From positions 1-11,124 of the forward strand of contig JAIXZF010000189.1 in the NCBI GenBank assembly GCA_027489835.1: DNA of 11,124 bases. Direction: 5' to 3'. The DNA is from Hyphomicrobiales bacterium (GTDB lineage: Bacteria > Pseudomonadota > Alphaproteobacteria > Rhizobiales > Beijerinckiaceae). A model generated the notes under the pieces. It did no database searches. It saw only the letters and a program-made list of their open reading frames with translations, and had not been told where the DNA came from. Below, piece after piece: positions 1 to 7,181 of this stretch (positions are counted from its first letter, which is position 1; each line of letters opens with the position of its first letter). A program made the position numbers and the translations under genes.

Positions 1-1164
1 CCCTTCAAGCTGCGCGACATGGCGATCGCCAACCGTGTGGTGGTGTCGCCCATGTGCATGTATTCGGCGGTCGACGGCATGCCCGGCGACTTCCACCTCG
101 TGCATTACGGCGCGCGCGCCATGGGCGGCGCCGGCCTCATCTTCACCGAGATGACCTGCCCGGCGCCCGATGCCCGCATCACGCCCGGCTGCACCGGGCT
201 GTGGAACGACGAGCAGCAGGCCGCCTGGAAGCGCATCGTCGACTTCGTGCATGGCCATGGCGACGCCCGCATCTGCCTGCAACTCGGCCATGCCGGCCGC
301 AAGGGCGCGACGAAGCTGATGTGGGACGGCATGGACCGTCCGCTGCCGGAAGGCGGCTGGGACATCATGGCGCCTTCGGCCCTGCCCTATTATCCCGAGA
401 GCCGCACGCCCCGCGAGATGACCGTGGAAGACATGGCGCGGGTGACGGCCGATTTCGTGCGCGCCACGCGCCGCGCGGACGAGGTGGGCTTCGACATGGT
501 CGAGCTGCACTGCGCCCATGGCTATCTGCTCGCCTCCTTCATCTCGCCGGTCACCAATCACCGTAAGGACGCCTATGGTGGCTCACTCGAGAACCGCCTG
601 CGCTTCCCGCTGGAGGTATTCGAGGCGATGCGCGCCGCCTGGCCCGCCTACAAGCCGATGTCCGTGCGCATCTCCGCTTCCGACTGGATCGAGGGCGGGT
701 TGACGCCGGACGACGCGGTGGAGGTCTCCCGCGCCTTCGCCCGCGCCGGCGTCGATCTCGTCGACGTCTCCTCGGGCCAGACCGCGCCGCAGTCGCGTCC
801 GCGCTACGGCCGCATGTTCCAGACGCCGTTCTCGGACCAGATCCGCAACGAGGCCAAGGTCGCGACCATGGCGGTGGGCTCGATCACCGGTTCGGACCAG
901 ATCAACACCATCATCGCCGCGGGCCGCGCCGACCTCGTCGCGCTCGGCCGGCCCCACCTCGCGGACCCCGCCTTCACCCTGCGCGCCGCCGCCTGGTATG
1001 GCGACGCCGACCATGTGACGCCCAGGCCATACGGCCCCGGCCGCGACGCGCTCTACCGCCAGCTCGAAAAGGAGCGCGCGGACCTCACCGATCTCAGGCT
1101 GAAGGCGCGGCCGAAAAGCCACGCACCGGAGGATGCGGTGGAGACGCAGATGGCGGCGGAGTGA
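1..1164 (+). CDS. Old Yellow Enzyme-type FMN oxidoreductase, probable C-terminal half of bifunctional salicylyl-CoA 5-hydroxylase (5' end outside window)
   Basis: The frame is open from base 1 (PFKLRD...) and stops at 1162-1164, giving 387 visible residues. It is an FMN-binding TIM barrel of the YqjM-like branch of Old Yellow Enzymes. Visible signatures, counting codon 1 at base 1, are SPMCMYS with Cys19 and Tyr21, the substrate-binding pair LHCAHGY (His170, His173, Tyr175), and GRADLVALGRPHLADP for the FMN phosphate near the C-terminus. From family knowledge, the stretches PGDFHLVHYGARAMGGAG and ARITPGCTGLWNDEQ are typical of bifunctional proteins that carry an N-terminal flavin monooxygenase acting on salicylyl-CoA and a C-terminal OYE domain. 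I infer that the missing 5' part encodes that monooxygenase, but a stand-alone OYE starting a few codons upstream is possible. The ATG at base 19 lies inside the first barrel strand and is not the true start. It converges with the CoxE-type gene. Confidence 0.88.
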   Translation, partial: PFKLRDMAIANRVVVSPMCMYSAVDGMPGDFHLVHYGARAMGGAGLIFTEMTCPAPDARITPGCTGLWNDEQQAAWKRIVDFVHGHGDARICLQLGHAGRKGATKLMWDGMDRPLPEGGWDIMAPSALPYYPESRTPREMTVEDMARVTADFVRATRRADEVGFDMVELHCAHGYLLASFISPVTNHRKDAYGGSLENRLRFPLEVFEAMRAAWPAYKPMSVRISASDWIEGGLTPDDAVEVSRAFARAGVDLVDVSSGQTAPQSRPRYGRMFQTPFSDQIRNEAKVATMAVGSITGSDQINTIIAAGRADLVALGRPHLADPAFTLRAAAWYGDADHVTPRPYGPGRDALYRQLEKERADLTDLRLKARPKSHAPEDAVETQMAAE

Positions 1165-1174
1165 CGGGCACGGC

Positions 1175-1263
1175 GCCGTCATTGCGAGCGCAGCGAAGCA
1201 ACCCAGCCAGTACCGCCGCCACGGCCAGCCTCTGGATGGCTTCGCTGCGCTCGCAATGACGGC
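1175..1263. repeat. Long inverted repeat, 32-base arms, between convergent genes
   Basis: The left arm is 1175-1206 and the right arm 1232-1263, with a 25-base loop. The outer 25 bases of each arm (1175-1199 and 1239-1263) are perfectly complementary, and the inner 7 contain two mismatches. The core, GTCATTGCGAGCGCAGCGAA, is a sequence I recognise as a widespread intergenic palindrome of Rhizobiales genomes. It fills nearly the whole gap between the stops at 1164 and 1272, so it probably acts as a transcription stop or mRNA 3'-end stabiliser for both genes. No T-run follows either arm, so it is not a classical intrinsic terminator. Confidence 0.85.
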
Positions 1264-1271
1264 CGGGCATC

Positions 1272-2465
1272 CTACCCCGCCTTGAGCCACGCCCTCGGGT
1301 CCGCCGCCCGGCCTTCGCCGCCCAGCGCCTTCACCAGCGCTTCCATGCTGGCGAGGTTGTGGATGGTGCGGAACGCGTCGACATGCGGCAGGAGCGTGCG
1401 GATACCGCCGGCGCGTGCCTCGAAGGCGTCGAAGCGCAGCAGCGGGTTCAGCCAGACGAGCTGGCGGCAGGAGCGGTGCAGCCGGTCCGCCTCGAAGCCG
1501 AGTTGATCGAGCCCGTCGCGCTCCAGCCCGTCGGTGAACAGTAGCACCACCGCGCCGCCGCCGAGCACGCGCCGCGACCAGAGGCGGTTGAAGCTGTGCA
1601 GCGCCGCGCCGATGCGCGTGCCGCCCTCCCAGTCGGGCGCCGCCTTGCCGCAGAGCGCCAGCGCCTCGTCGGGGTCCTTGGTGCGCAGAAGCCTCGAGAT
1701 GTTGGTCAGCCGCGTGCCGAAGGTGAAGGAATGGACCTGTCGACGCAGGTCGGTCAGCGCGTGCAGGAAATGCAGCAGGATGCGGCTGTATTCCGCCATC
1801 GAGCCGGATATGTCGACCAGCGCCACGACCGGCGGATGCTTCTCGTCCCGCTCCTTGAAGGCGAGCTCGATGGACGCGCCGCCGGCCCTCATCGATTGGC
1901 GCAGGGTGCGCCTGAGATCGATCTGCCGCCCGCGCCTGTCGGGCCGGAAGCGCCTCACGGGCACCTTGTTGTCGGGCAGCGACATCCGGGCGATGAGCCG
2001 CTGCGCGGCTGCGATCTCCTGTGCCGTCATCTGCGCGAAATCGCGCGCCTTCAGCGTCTCGGCCTGCGAGATCGTCATCAGGCCCGTGAACTCGGCGATC
2101 TCGCGCACCTCCTCCTCGCGGGTTTTTGGCGGCGTGAAGGCCTCGTTGACCCGCAGCGCGCCCGCTTCGGGAGCGGCGTCGGGCTTGGGCGGGGCCAACG
2201 CTTCGGGCGAGAGCATGGCCATCATCTTCTCGATCAGCGCCCGCCTGCGCCAGAACAGCGCGAAGGCCTGGTCGAACAGCACCCTGTCCTCACGCCGCTT
2301 CACAAACACGGCGTGCAGGGTCCAGTAGACGTCCGTGCGCCCCGCGAGCCCGCCGGCGGCCAGCGCGTTGACGGCATCGAGCACGGATCCCGGCCCGACC
2401 TTGAGCCCTGCGGCCCTCAGCGCCCGTGCGAAATAGGCGACGTTGTCGGCGATGACGCCGCTCAA
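1272..2465 (-). CDS. coxE: CoxE-type von Willebrand factor A domain protein (Mo hydroxylase maturation)
   Basis: This 397-residue protein is of the VWA CoxE-like family, the usual partner of a MoxR-type ATPase in assembling the molybdenum centre of CO dehydrogenase-like enzymes. The N-terminal part (NVAYFARALRAAGLKVGPG..., residues 8-26, then YWTLHAVFVKRRED at 47-60) is typical of the family. The VWA domain holds a complete MIDAS: DISGS at 218-222 (D218, S220, S222) and a later LLFTDG. I chose the TTG at 2465-2463 because homologues begin just before SGVIADNVAYF, it overlaps the stop of the upstream ATPase, and a purine-rich GAGGCGAAGGGG precedes it. The in-frame ATG at 2615 would add 50 arginine- and alanine-rich residues encoded antiphase inside the ATPase gene. 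The protein is soluble, with no signal peptide or membrane segment. Confidence 0.88.
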   Translation of the reverse strand: MSGVIADNVAYFARALRAAGLKVGPGSVLDAVNALAAGGLAGRTDVYWTLHAVFVKRREDRVLFDQAFALFWRRRALIEKMMAMLSPEALAPPKPDAAPEAGALRVNEAFTPPKTREEEVREIAEFTGLMTISQAETLKARDFAQMTAQEIAAAQRLIARMSLPDNKVPVRRFRPDRRGRQIDLRRTLRQSMRAGGASIELAFKERDEKHPPVVALVDISGSMAEYSRILLHFLHALTDLRRQVHSFTFGTRLTNISRLLRTKDPDEALALCGKAAPDWEGGTRIGAALHSFNRLWSRRVLGGGAVVLLFTDGLERDGLDQLGFEADRLHRSCRQLVWLNPLLRFDAFEARAGGIRTLLPHVDAFRTIHNLASMEALVKALGGEGRAADPRAWLKAG

Positions 2466-3361
2466 CGCCCCTTCGCCTCGTCTAGCAACTTCTTCACCAG
2501 CGAGCCCTGCATCTTCTGGATGTCGTCCTGATACTTCAGCAGCGCCCCGATCGTGTCGGAGACGAGCGCAGGGTCGAGCGCCACCGCGTCGAGCTCCACC
2601 AGAGCGGTGGCCCAATCCAGCGTCTCCGCCACGCCGGGCGCCTTGAACAGCTCTTCCTTGCGGATGGCCTGGACGAAGGCGACGATCTGGCGGGAGAGCT
2701 TGGCGGGCGCCGCCGGCGCCTTGGCCTTGAGGATGGCGAGCTCACGCTCGGCGTCGGGGTAATCCACCCAATGGTAGAGGCAGCGCCGCTTCAGCGCGTC
2801 GTGGATCTCGCGCGTGCGGTTGGAGGTCACGATCACGATCGGAGGCGTTTCGGCCCTGATCGTGCCGAGCTCGGGGATCGTCACCTGCGAATCCGACAGC
2901 ACCTCGAGCAGGAAGGCCTCGAAAGCCTCGTCGGTCCGGTCGAGCTCATCGATCAGCAATACGGGCGCGCCGCCCGCGTCGGGCTCCAGCGCCTGCAACA
3001 GCGGCCGGCGGATCAGGTAGCGCTCGGAGAACAGCTCGCTCTCGAGCCGGCCACGGTCGACGCCGCCAGCCGCCTCCGCCAGCCTGATGCCCATCATCTG
3101 CTGGGCGTAGTTCCATTCATAGACGGCTGAAGCGACATCCAGCCCCTCATAGCATTGCAGCCGGATGAGCTTGCGCCCCAGCGTGGCGCTGAGCACCTTG
3201 GCGATCTCGGTCTTGCCGACGCCCGCCTCGCCTTCCAGCAGCAGCGGCCGGCCCATGCGCAGCGCGAGGAACAGCACGGTGGCGAGCGCGCGGTCGGCGA
3301 CATAGCCGCCGGACTTGAGAAGCGCCGCGGCGGCGTCGATGGAGGTCGGAAGGGGCGTCAT
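2462..3361 (-). CDS. coxD: CoxD-type MoxR family AAA+ ATPase
   Basis: This is a 299-residue MoxR-clade AAA+ ATPase. In CO dehydrogenase systems CoxD acts as a chaperone-like ATPase in maturing the molybdenum centre of the large subunit. Walker A is GEAGVGKT at residues 44-51, Walker B VLLIDELD at 134-141, sensor 1 is Asn181 in IVTSNR, and an arginine pair in ALKRRC (192-193) fits the arginine finger region. The C-terminal lid, to KKLLDEAKGR, is complete, and the length is normal for the family. The ATG at 3361 fits homologues (PTSIDAAAALLKSGGYVADR), though no good Shine-Dalgarno precedes it. The final TGA overlaps the TTG start of coxE, a classic ATPase-VWA pair. The gene diverges from the small SnoaL-like gene, with a 170-base gap that must hold both promoters. 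Confidence 0.92.
   Translation of the reverse strand: MTPLPTSIDAAAALLKSGGYVADRALATVLFLALRMGRPLLLEGEAGVGKTEIAKVLSATLGRKLIRLQCYEGLDVASAVYEWNYAQQMMGIRLAEAAGGVDRGRLESELFSERYLIRRPLLQALEPDAGGAPVLLIDELDRTDEAFEAFLLEVLSDSQVTIPELGTIRAETPPIVIVTSNRTREIHDALKRRCLYHWVDYPDAERELAILKAKAPAAPAKLSRQIVAFVQAIRKEELFKAPGVAETLDWATALVELDAVALDPALVSDTIGALLKYQDDIQKMQGSLVKKLLDEAKGR
2468..2479 (-). promoter_or_regulatory. Purine-rich ribosome binding region of coxE, embedded in coxD end
   Basis: On the minus strand GAGG (2479-2476) lies 10 bases before the TTG at 2465, followed by AAGGGG, which is too close to serve alone. It supports the TTG start and coupled translation after coxD termination. Confidence 0.5.
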
Positions 3362-3469
3362 GAGGGAAAGCGGGCCATTGTCAGCTCATACACACAGATG
3401 CGGCCGGCAAGATCAACCTCGACCCGGCGCCGGATCCCTGAAAGGTCCGCGATGCACCCCAACGGGCGA

Positions 3470-3498
3470 TTGACAGCCGTTCCGAGCGGGCATAGTGT
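3470..3498 (+). promoter_or_regulatory. Candidate sigma70-like promoter for the SnoaL-like gene
   Basis: A perfect -35 box TTGACA is at 3470-3475. The -10 is weak: CATAGT (3491-3496, spacer 15, 4 of 6 matches) or TAGTGT (3493-3498, spacer 17, 3 of 6). A start near 3503 would give a leader of about 30 bases. I saw no convincing promoter for coxD on the opposite strand of this gap. Confidence 0.4.
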
Positions 3499-3520
3499 CG
3501 CACCAGAACATTCCATGAAC

Positions 3521-3526
3521 AGGAGG
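3521..3526 (+). promoter_or_regulatory. Strong Shine-Dalgarno of the SnoaL-like gene
   Basis: AGGAGG lies five bases before the ATG at 3532. It fixes the start and argues that the plus strand, not the open antisense frame, is coding here. Confidence 0.8.
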
Positions 3527-3531
3527 ATATC

Positions 3532-3885
3532 ATGCAGACAGCCGAACTCGCGAAGGCATTTACGGACATGCTCAAGGCCGGTGAACACACCGCCGCCGCC
3601 GCGCGATTCAACGCGCCGGACATCGTCAGCATCGAGGCCATGGACGGGCCGATGGCGCGAATTCAGGGCATGGACGCCGTGAAGGCCAAGGGCGAGTGGT
3701 GGTATGCCAACCACGAGATCCATGCCGCCAGCGCCGCTGGGCCTTACATGAACGGCGATCAGTTCATCGTGCGCTTCTCGATCGATGTCACGATGAAGCA
3801 GACCGGCCAGCGCATGCAGATGGAGGAAGCCGGCCTCTACACCGTCAGGGACGGCAAGATCGTCGAGGAACGCTTCTTCTACTGA
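3532..3885 (+). CDS. SnoaL-like (NTF2-fold) domain protein, function unknown
   Basis: The 117-residue protein has the pattern of the SnoaL-like/NTF2 superfamily: an N-terminal helix (ELAKAFTDMLKAGEHTAAAARF), the segment APDIVSIEAMDGPMARIQG, then alternating strands DQFIVRFSIDVTMKQTG and EEAGLYTVRDGKIVEERFFY at the C-terminus. Such proteins form a cone-shaped barrel with a pocket; members are isomerases, hydrolases, cyclases or simple ligand binders, so the fold does not give a reaction. It is soluble and has no signal peptide. It has its own promoter-like sequence and a strong Shine-Dalgarno, and lies in opposite orientation between the two halves of the cox cluster. That could mean a separately controlled enzyme acting on a product of the pathway, or an unrelated insertion. 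Fold assignment is fairly sure; role is unknown. Confidence 0.8.
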   Translation: MQTAELAKAFTDMLKAGEHTAAAARFNAPDIVSIEAMDGPMARIQGMDAVKAKGEWWYANHEIHAASAAGPYMNGDQFIVRFSIDVTMKQTGQRMQMEEAGLYTVRDGKIVEERFFY

Positions 3886-3901
3886 GCCCCGCCGCGAAGC
3901 G

Positions 3902-3924
3902 ATGGCCGGGCCATGCCCGGCCAT
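3902..3924. terminator. Hairpin between convergent SnoaL-like and coxM genes
   Basis: ATGGCCGGGC (3902-3911) pairs perfectly with GCCCGGCCAT (3915-3924) around a three-base loop, a 10-bp stem. It starts 16 bases after the stop at 3885 and ends 36 bases before the stop of coxM. It has no T-run on either side, so a bidirectional hairpin that ends or protects the transcripts is inferred rather than a textbook intrinsic terminator. Short palindromes of this kind are common between genes in Rhizobiales. Confidence 0.6.
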
Positions 3925-3960
3925 GACTTCAATGGACAGCAGCGGGTCGCGGCTCTCGCA

Positions 3961-4764
3961 TCACTTGCCGAGCGCCGCCTCCACGGCGCGCCGCGCCATC
4001 ACGTTGATGAGGTGCGCGCGGTATTCGGCGTCCGCATGGATATCGGAGTTGAGCCCCGACGGATCGGCCTTCACGCCCTCCAGCGATTTCGGCGCAAAGC
4101 GCTTCTTCAGCGCCTCCTCTGCCGCCGTCCAGCGGAACACGCCGGACGCGCCGGCGCCCGTCACCGCCACCCGCACCTCGCCGCCCCTCTTGGCGACGTA
4201 GACGCCGACCAGCGCATAGCGCGAGGCGGGATTGCGGAACTTGGCGTAGGCCGAACGAGAGGGGATGCCGAAGGCCACCTTGGTGACGATCTCGCCTTCT
4301 TCCAGCGCCGTGCCGAACATGCCCTGGAAGAAGTCCTCGGCCGGGATCTTGCGCTTGTTGGTGACGATGATCGCGCCCATGGCGATGCAGGCAGCGGGAT
4401 AGTCCGCCGCCGGGTCGTTGTTGGCGATTGAGCCCCCGATCGTGCCCCTGTGGCGCACATGCGGGTCGCCGATGTTGGCGGCGAGCGCCGCGAGGCCGGG
4501 GATCGCCTCCTGCACGGCGGCGCTTTCGGCCACTTCGGCATGGGTCATCATCGCGCCGATGATCAGACCCCTGCCCTTGCGCTCGATGCCCTTGAGCTCC
4601 GGCACGCCGCCAAGATCGACGAGCGCGCCCGGCGATGCCAGCCTCTGCTTCATGGTCGGCAGCAGCGTGTGGCCGCCGGCAATGATCTTGGCGTCGTCCT
4701 TGCGGGCCAGAAGGCCGGCGGCCTGACGAACCGTGTCGGGGCGATGATAGGTGAATGCGTACAT
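3961..4764 (-). CDS. coxM: FAD-binding medium subunit of a Mo hydroxylase (CoxM family)
   Basis: The 267-residue protein is the FAD subunit that takes electrons from the iron-sulphur clusters of CoxS and passes them to the external acceptor. The two FAD motifs of the family are intact: AGGHTLLP at residues 29-36 and TIGGSIANNDPAADYP at 108-123. A C-terminal CO dehydrogenase flavoprotein domain follows (RWTAAEEALKKRFAPKSL... to the C-terminus). Length is normal for the family. The start at 4764 is supported by AAGGAG seven bases upstream on the minus strand. Only 23 bases separate it from the coxL stop, so the two are cotranscribed. Being last in the order S-L-M matches form II clusters; in form I clusters the medium subunit gene comes first. 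Confidence 0.93.
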   Translation of the reverse strand: MYAFTYHRPDTVRQAAGLLARKDDAKIIAGGHTLLPTMKQRLASPGALVDLGGVPELKGIERKGRGLIIGAMMTHAEVAESAAVQEAIPGLAALAANIGDPHVRHRGTIGGSIANNDPAADYPAACIAMGAIIVTNKRKIPAEDFFQGMFGTALEEGEIVTKVAFGIPSRSAYAKFRNPASRYALVGVYVAKRGGEVRVAVTGAGASGVFRWTAAEEALKKRFAPKSLEGVKADPSGLNSDIHADAEYRAHLINVMARRAVEAALGK

Positions 4765-4787
4765 GAGGGTGCTCCTTCCCGGTTCTC

Positions 4788-7151
4788 TTATTCGGCGGCC
4801 ATCTTGGAGACGGCCTTCTGCGCGGCGCGCCAGACCACCTTGGGCGTGGCCGGCATCGCCACGTCCTCATGGCCGACCGCGTCCGTGATGGCGTTGATGA
4901 GGGCCGGAGGCGCGGCGATGGCCCCCGCCTCCCCGCAGCCCTTGATGCCCAGCGGGTTCGACGGGCAGGCTGTGGTGGTCATCCCCACCTTGAACGAGGG
5001 CAAATCGTCGGCGCGCGGCATGGTGTAGTCCATGTAGCTGGCCGTCACGAGTTGGCCGTCCTTGTTGTAGATCACGCCCTCCAACAGCGCTTGGCCGATG
5101 CCCTGCGCAATGCCGCCATGCACCTGCCCCTCGACGATCATCGGATTGATGATGACGCCGAAATCATCCACCGCGGTCCAGTTGACCACGGTGGTGACGC
5201 CCGTGTCGGGATCGATCTCGACCTCGGCGATGTGAACGCCCGCCGGGAAGGTGAAGTTGGTCGGATCGTAGAACGCGCCCTCCTTCAGCCCCGGCTCGAG
5301 ATCCTGCCCGTTGAACTTGTGGGCGATGTAGGCCTGCAGCGCGCAGGAGCCGAAATCGAGCGTCTTGTCGGTGCCCTTCACGCTGAACTTGCCGTCCTTG
5401 AAGTCGATGTCCTTCTCGGAGGCCTCGAGCACGTAGGCGGCCACCTTCTTGCCCTTGGCGATCACCTTGTCGAGCGCCTTGGAGATGGCCGACATGCCGA
5501 CCGCGCCGGAGCGCGAGCCATAGGTGCCCATGCCCATCTGCACCTTGTCGGTGTCGCCATGAACGATGGAGACCGCTTCGAGCGGCACGCCGAGACGATC
5601 CGACACAAGCTGGGCGAAGGTCGTCTCATGGCCCTGGCCGTGGCTGTGCGAACCGGTGAGGATCTCCACCGTGCCGACCGGATTGACGCGCACCTCGGCC
5701 GATTCCCATAGGCCTACGCCCGCGCCGAGCGAGCCCACCGCCGCCGAAGGGGCAATGCCGCAGGCCTCGATATAGGAGGAGAAGCCGATGCCGCGCAGCT
5801 TGCCGCGCCGTTCCGCCTCGCGCCGGCGCTTGGGGAAGCCCTTGTAGTCGGCGATCTCCAGCGCCTTCTTCATCGAGGCGTTATAGTTCCCGGCGTCGTA
5901 GCACATGATCACCGGCGTCTGGTGCGGGAACTTGGTGATGTAGTTGATCTGGCGGAAGCGCGCCGGGTCCATCCCGATCTGCCGCGCCGCCTTTTCGACC
6001 AGCCGCTCCACCACGAAGGTGGCCTCGGGGCGGCCCGCGCCGCGATAGGCGTCGACGGGCGCCGTGGTGGTATAGACCGCGTCGACCTCCGCGTAGATCG
6101 CCGGGATGTTGTACTGCCCGGACAGCAGCGGCGCATAGAGATAGGTCGGCACCGAGGAGGAGAAGGTGGAGAGGTAGGCGCCGAGATTGGCGATGGTGTG
6201 CGCTCTCAGCCCCAGCATCTTGCCGTTGGCGTCGAGCGCCAGCTCAGCATGGGTGACGTGGTCGCGGCCATGCGCATCGCTGAGAAAGGCCTCGGTGCGG
6301 TCCGAATTCCACTTGACCGGCCGGCCGACCTTCTTCGCCGCCCAGACGCAGACCGTCTCCTCGGCATAGATGAAGATCTTGGAGCCGAAGCCCCCGCCGA
6401 CATCGGGCGCGATCACCCTCAGCTTGTTCTCAGGCGCGATGCCGATGAAGGCCGAGAGCACGAGGCGCGCCACATGCGGGTTCTGGCTCGTGGTGTAGAG
6501 CGTGTAATGGTCCTCGCCCTTGTCGTAGACCCCGAGCGCCGCGCGCGGCTCCATCGGGTTCGGCGCGAGCCGGTTGTTGACGAGGTCGAGCTTGACGACG
6601 TGGGCGGCGGCCTTGAACGCGGCCTCCGTCTCGTCCTTGTTACCGAGATGCCAGTTGTAGACCGTATTGTCCGGCGCGACATCGTGGATCACGGTCTTGG
6701 ACTTGGTGGCCGTCGCGGTGTCGACCACCGCCGGCAGCACGGTGTAGTCGACCACCACGGCCTCGGCGGCGTCGCGCGCCTGGGCGTAGGTGTCGGCCAC
6801 GATCACCGCCACATGGTCGCCCACATAGCGCACCTTGCCCTGCGCCAGCGCCGGATGCGGCCCCGCCTTCATCGGCGAGCCATCCTTGGAATGGATCATC
6901 CAGCCGCAGATCAGCCCGCCGATCTTGTCGGCCTCGAGGTCGGCTCCGGTGAGCACCGCGAGCACGCCGGGCATGGCCATGGCCTTGGTCGCATCGATGC
7001 GGTTGATCGTGGCATGCGCATGCGGCGAGCGCAGGAAGTAGGCATGGGCCTGATCGGGCCGGTTGATGTCGTCGGTGTAGCGGCCTGCGCCGGTGATGAA
7101 GCGGTGGTCTTCCTTGCGCCGGACGGAGGCGCCGATCCCTGTGGCGGACAT
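4788..7151 (-). CDS. coxL: Molybdopterin-binding large subunit, form II CoxL family (not a proven CO dehydrogenase)
   Basis: The 787-residue protein is a xanthine oxidase-family catalytic subunit. The N-terminal aldehyde oxidase/xanthine dehydrogenase a/b hammerhead domain (GIGASVRRKEDHRFITGAGRYTDD onward) is followed by the molybdopterin-binding domains with PDVGGGFGSK and SHSHGQGHETTFAQ. The base catalyst is Glu741 in KGCGEAGA. The active-site loop at 368-374 reads AYRGAGR, the form II signature. Form I CO dehydrogenases have AYxCSFR, whose cysteine binds copper, and that cysteine is absent here. The enzyme should hydroxylate or oxidise a substrate using water-derived oxygen at a Mo centre; the substrate is not readable from sequence, and CO is doubtful. 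The start at 7151 has GGGAGA upstream and fits homologues. It sits in coxS-coxL-coxM order, with an unusual 122-base, repeat-bearing gap after coxS. Confidence 0.93.
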   Translation of the reverse strand: MSATGIGASVRRKEDHRFITGAGRYTDDINRPDQAHAYFLRSPHAHATINRIDATKAMAMPGVLAVLTGADLEADKIGGLICGWMIHSKDGSPMKAGPHPALAQGKVRYVGDHVAVIVADTYAQARDAAEAVVVDYTVLPAVVDTATATKSKTVIHDVAPDNTVYNWHLGNKDETEAAFKAAAHVVKLDLVNNRLAPNPMEPRAALGVYDKGEDHYTLYTTSQNPHVARLVLSAFIGIAPENKLRVIAPDVGGGFGSKIFIYAEETVCVWAAKKVGRPVKWNSDRTEAFLSDAHGRDHVTHAELALDANGKMLGLRAHTIANLGAYLSTFSSSVPTYLYAPLLSGQYNIPAIYAEVDAVYTTTAPVDAYRGAGRPEATFVVERLVEKAARQIGMDPARFRQINYITKFPHQTPVIMCYDAGNYNASMKKALEIADYKGFPKRRREAERRGKLRGIGFSSYIEACGIAPSAAVGSLGAGVGLWESAEVRVNPVGTVEILTGSHSHGQGHETTFAQLVSDRLGVPLEAVSIVHGDTDKVQMGMGTYGSRSGAVGMSAISKALDKVIAKGKKVAAYVLEASEKDIDFKDGKFSVKGTDKTLDFGSCALQAYIAHKFNGQDLEPGLKEGAFYDPTNFTFPAGVHIAEVEIDPDTGVTTVVNWTAVDDFGVIINPMIVEGQVHGGIAQGIGQALLEGVIYNKDGQLVTASYMDYTMPRADDLPSFKVGMTTTACPSNPLGIKGCGEAGAIAAPPALINAITDAVGHEDVAMPATPKVVWRAAQKAVSKMAAE

Positions 7152-7181
7152 GGTGGTCTCTCCCGATTGCTGATCTGCTTT

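Noticed and set aside
19..21. Start of the first gene at the ATG at base 19
   Set aside because: Coding resemblance to the OYE barrel begins before it (PFKLRD), so the true start lies outside the window.
2466..2615. coxE start at the ATG at 2615
   Set aside because: It would overlap coxD by about 150 bases and add residues that look like an out-of-frame reading of coxD.
3358..3924. Minus-strand open frame antisense to the SnoaL-like gene
   Set aside because: The plus strand shows a recognisable fold pattern, AGGAGG and a promoter-like box; the antisense product shows none.
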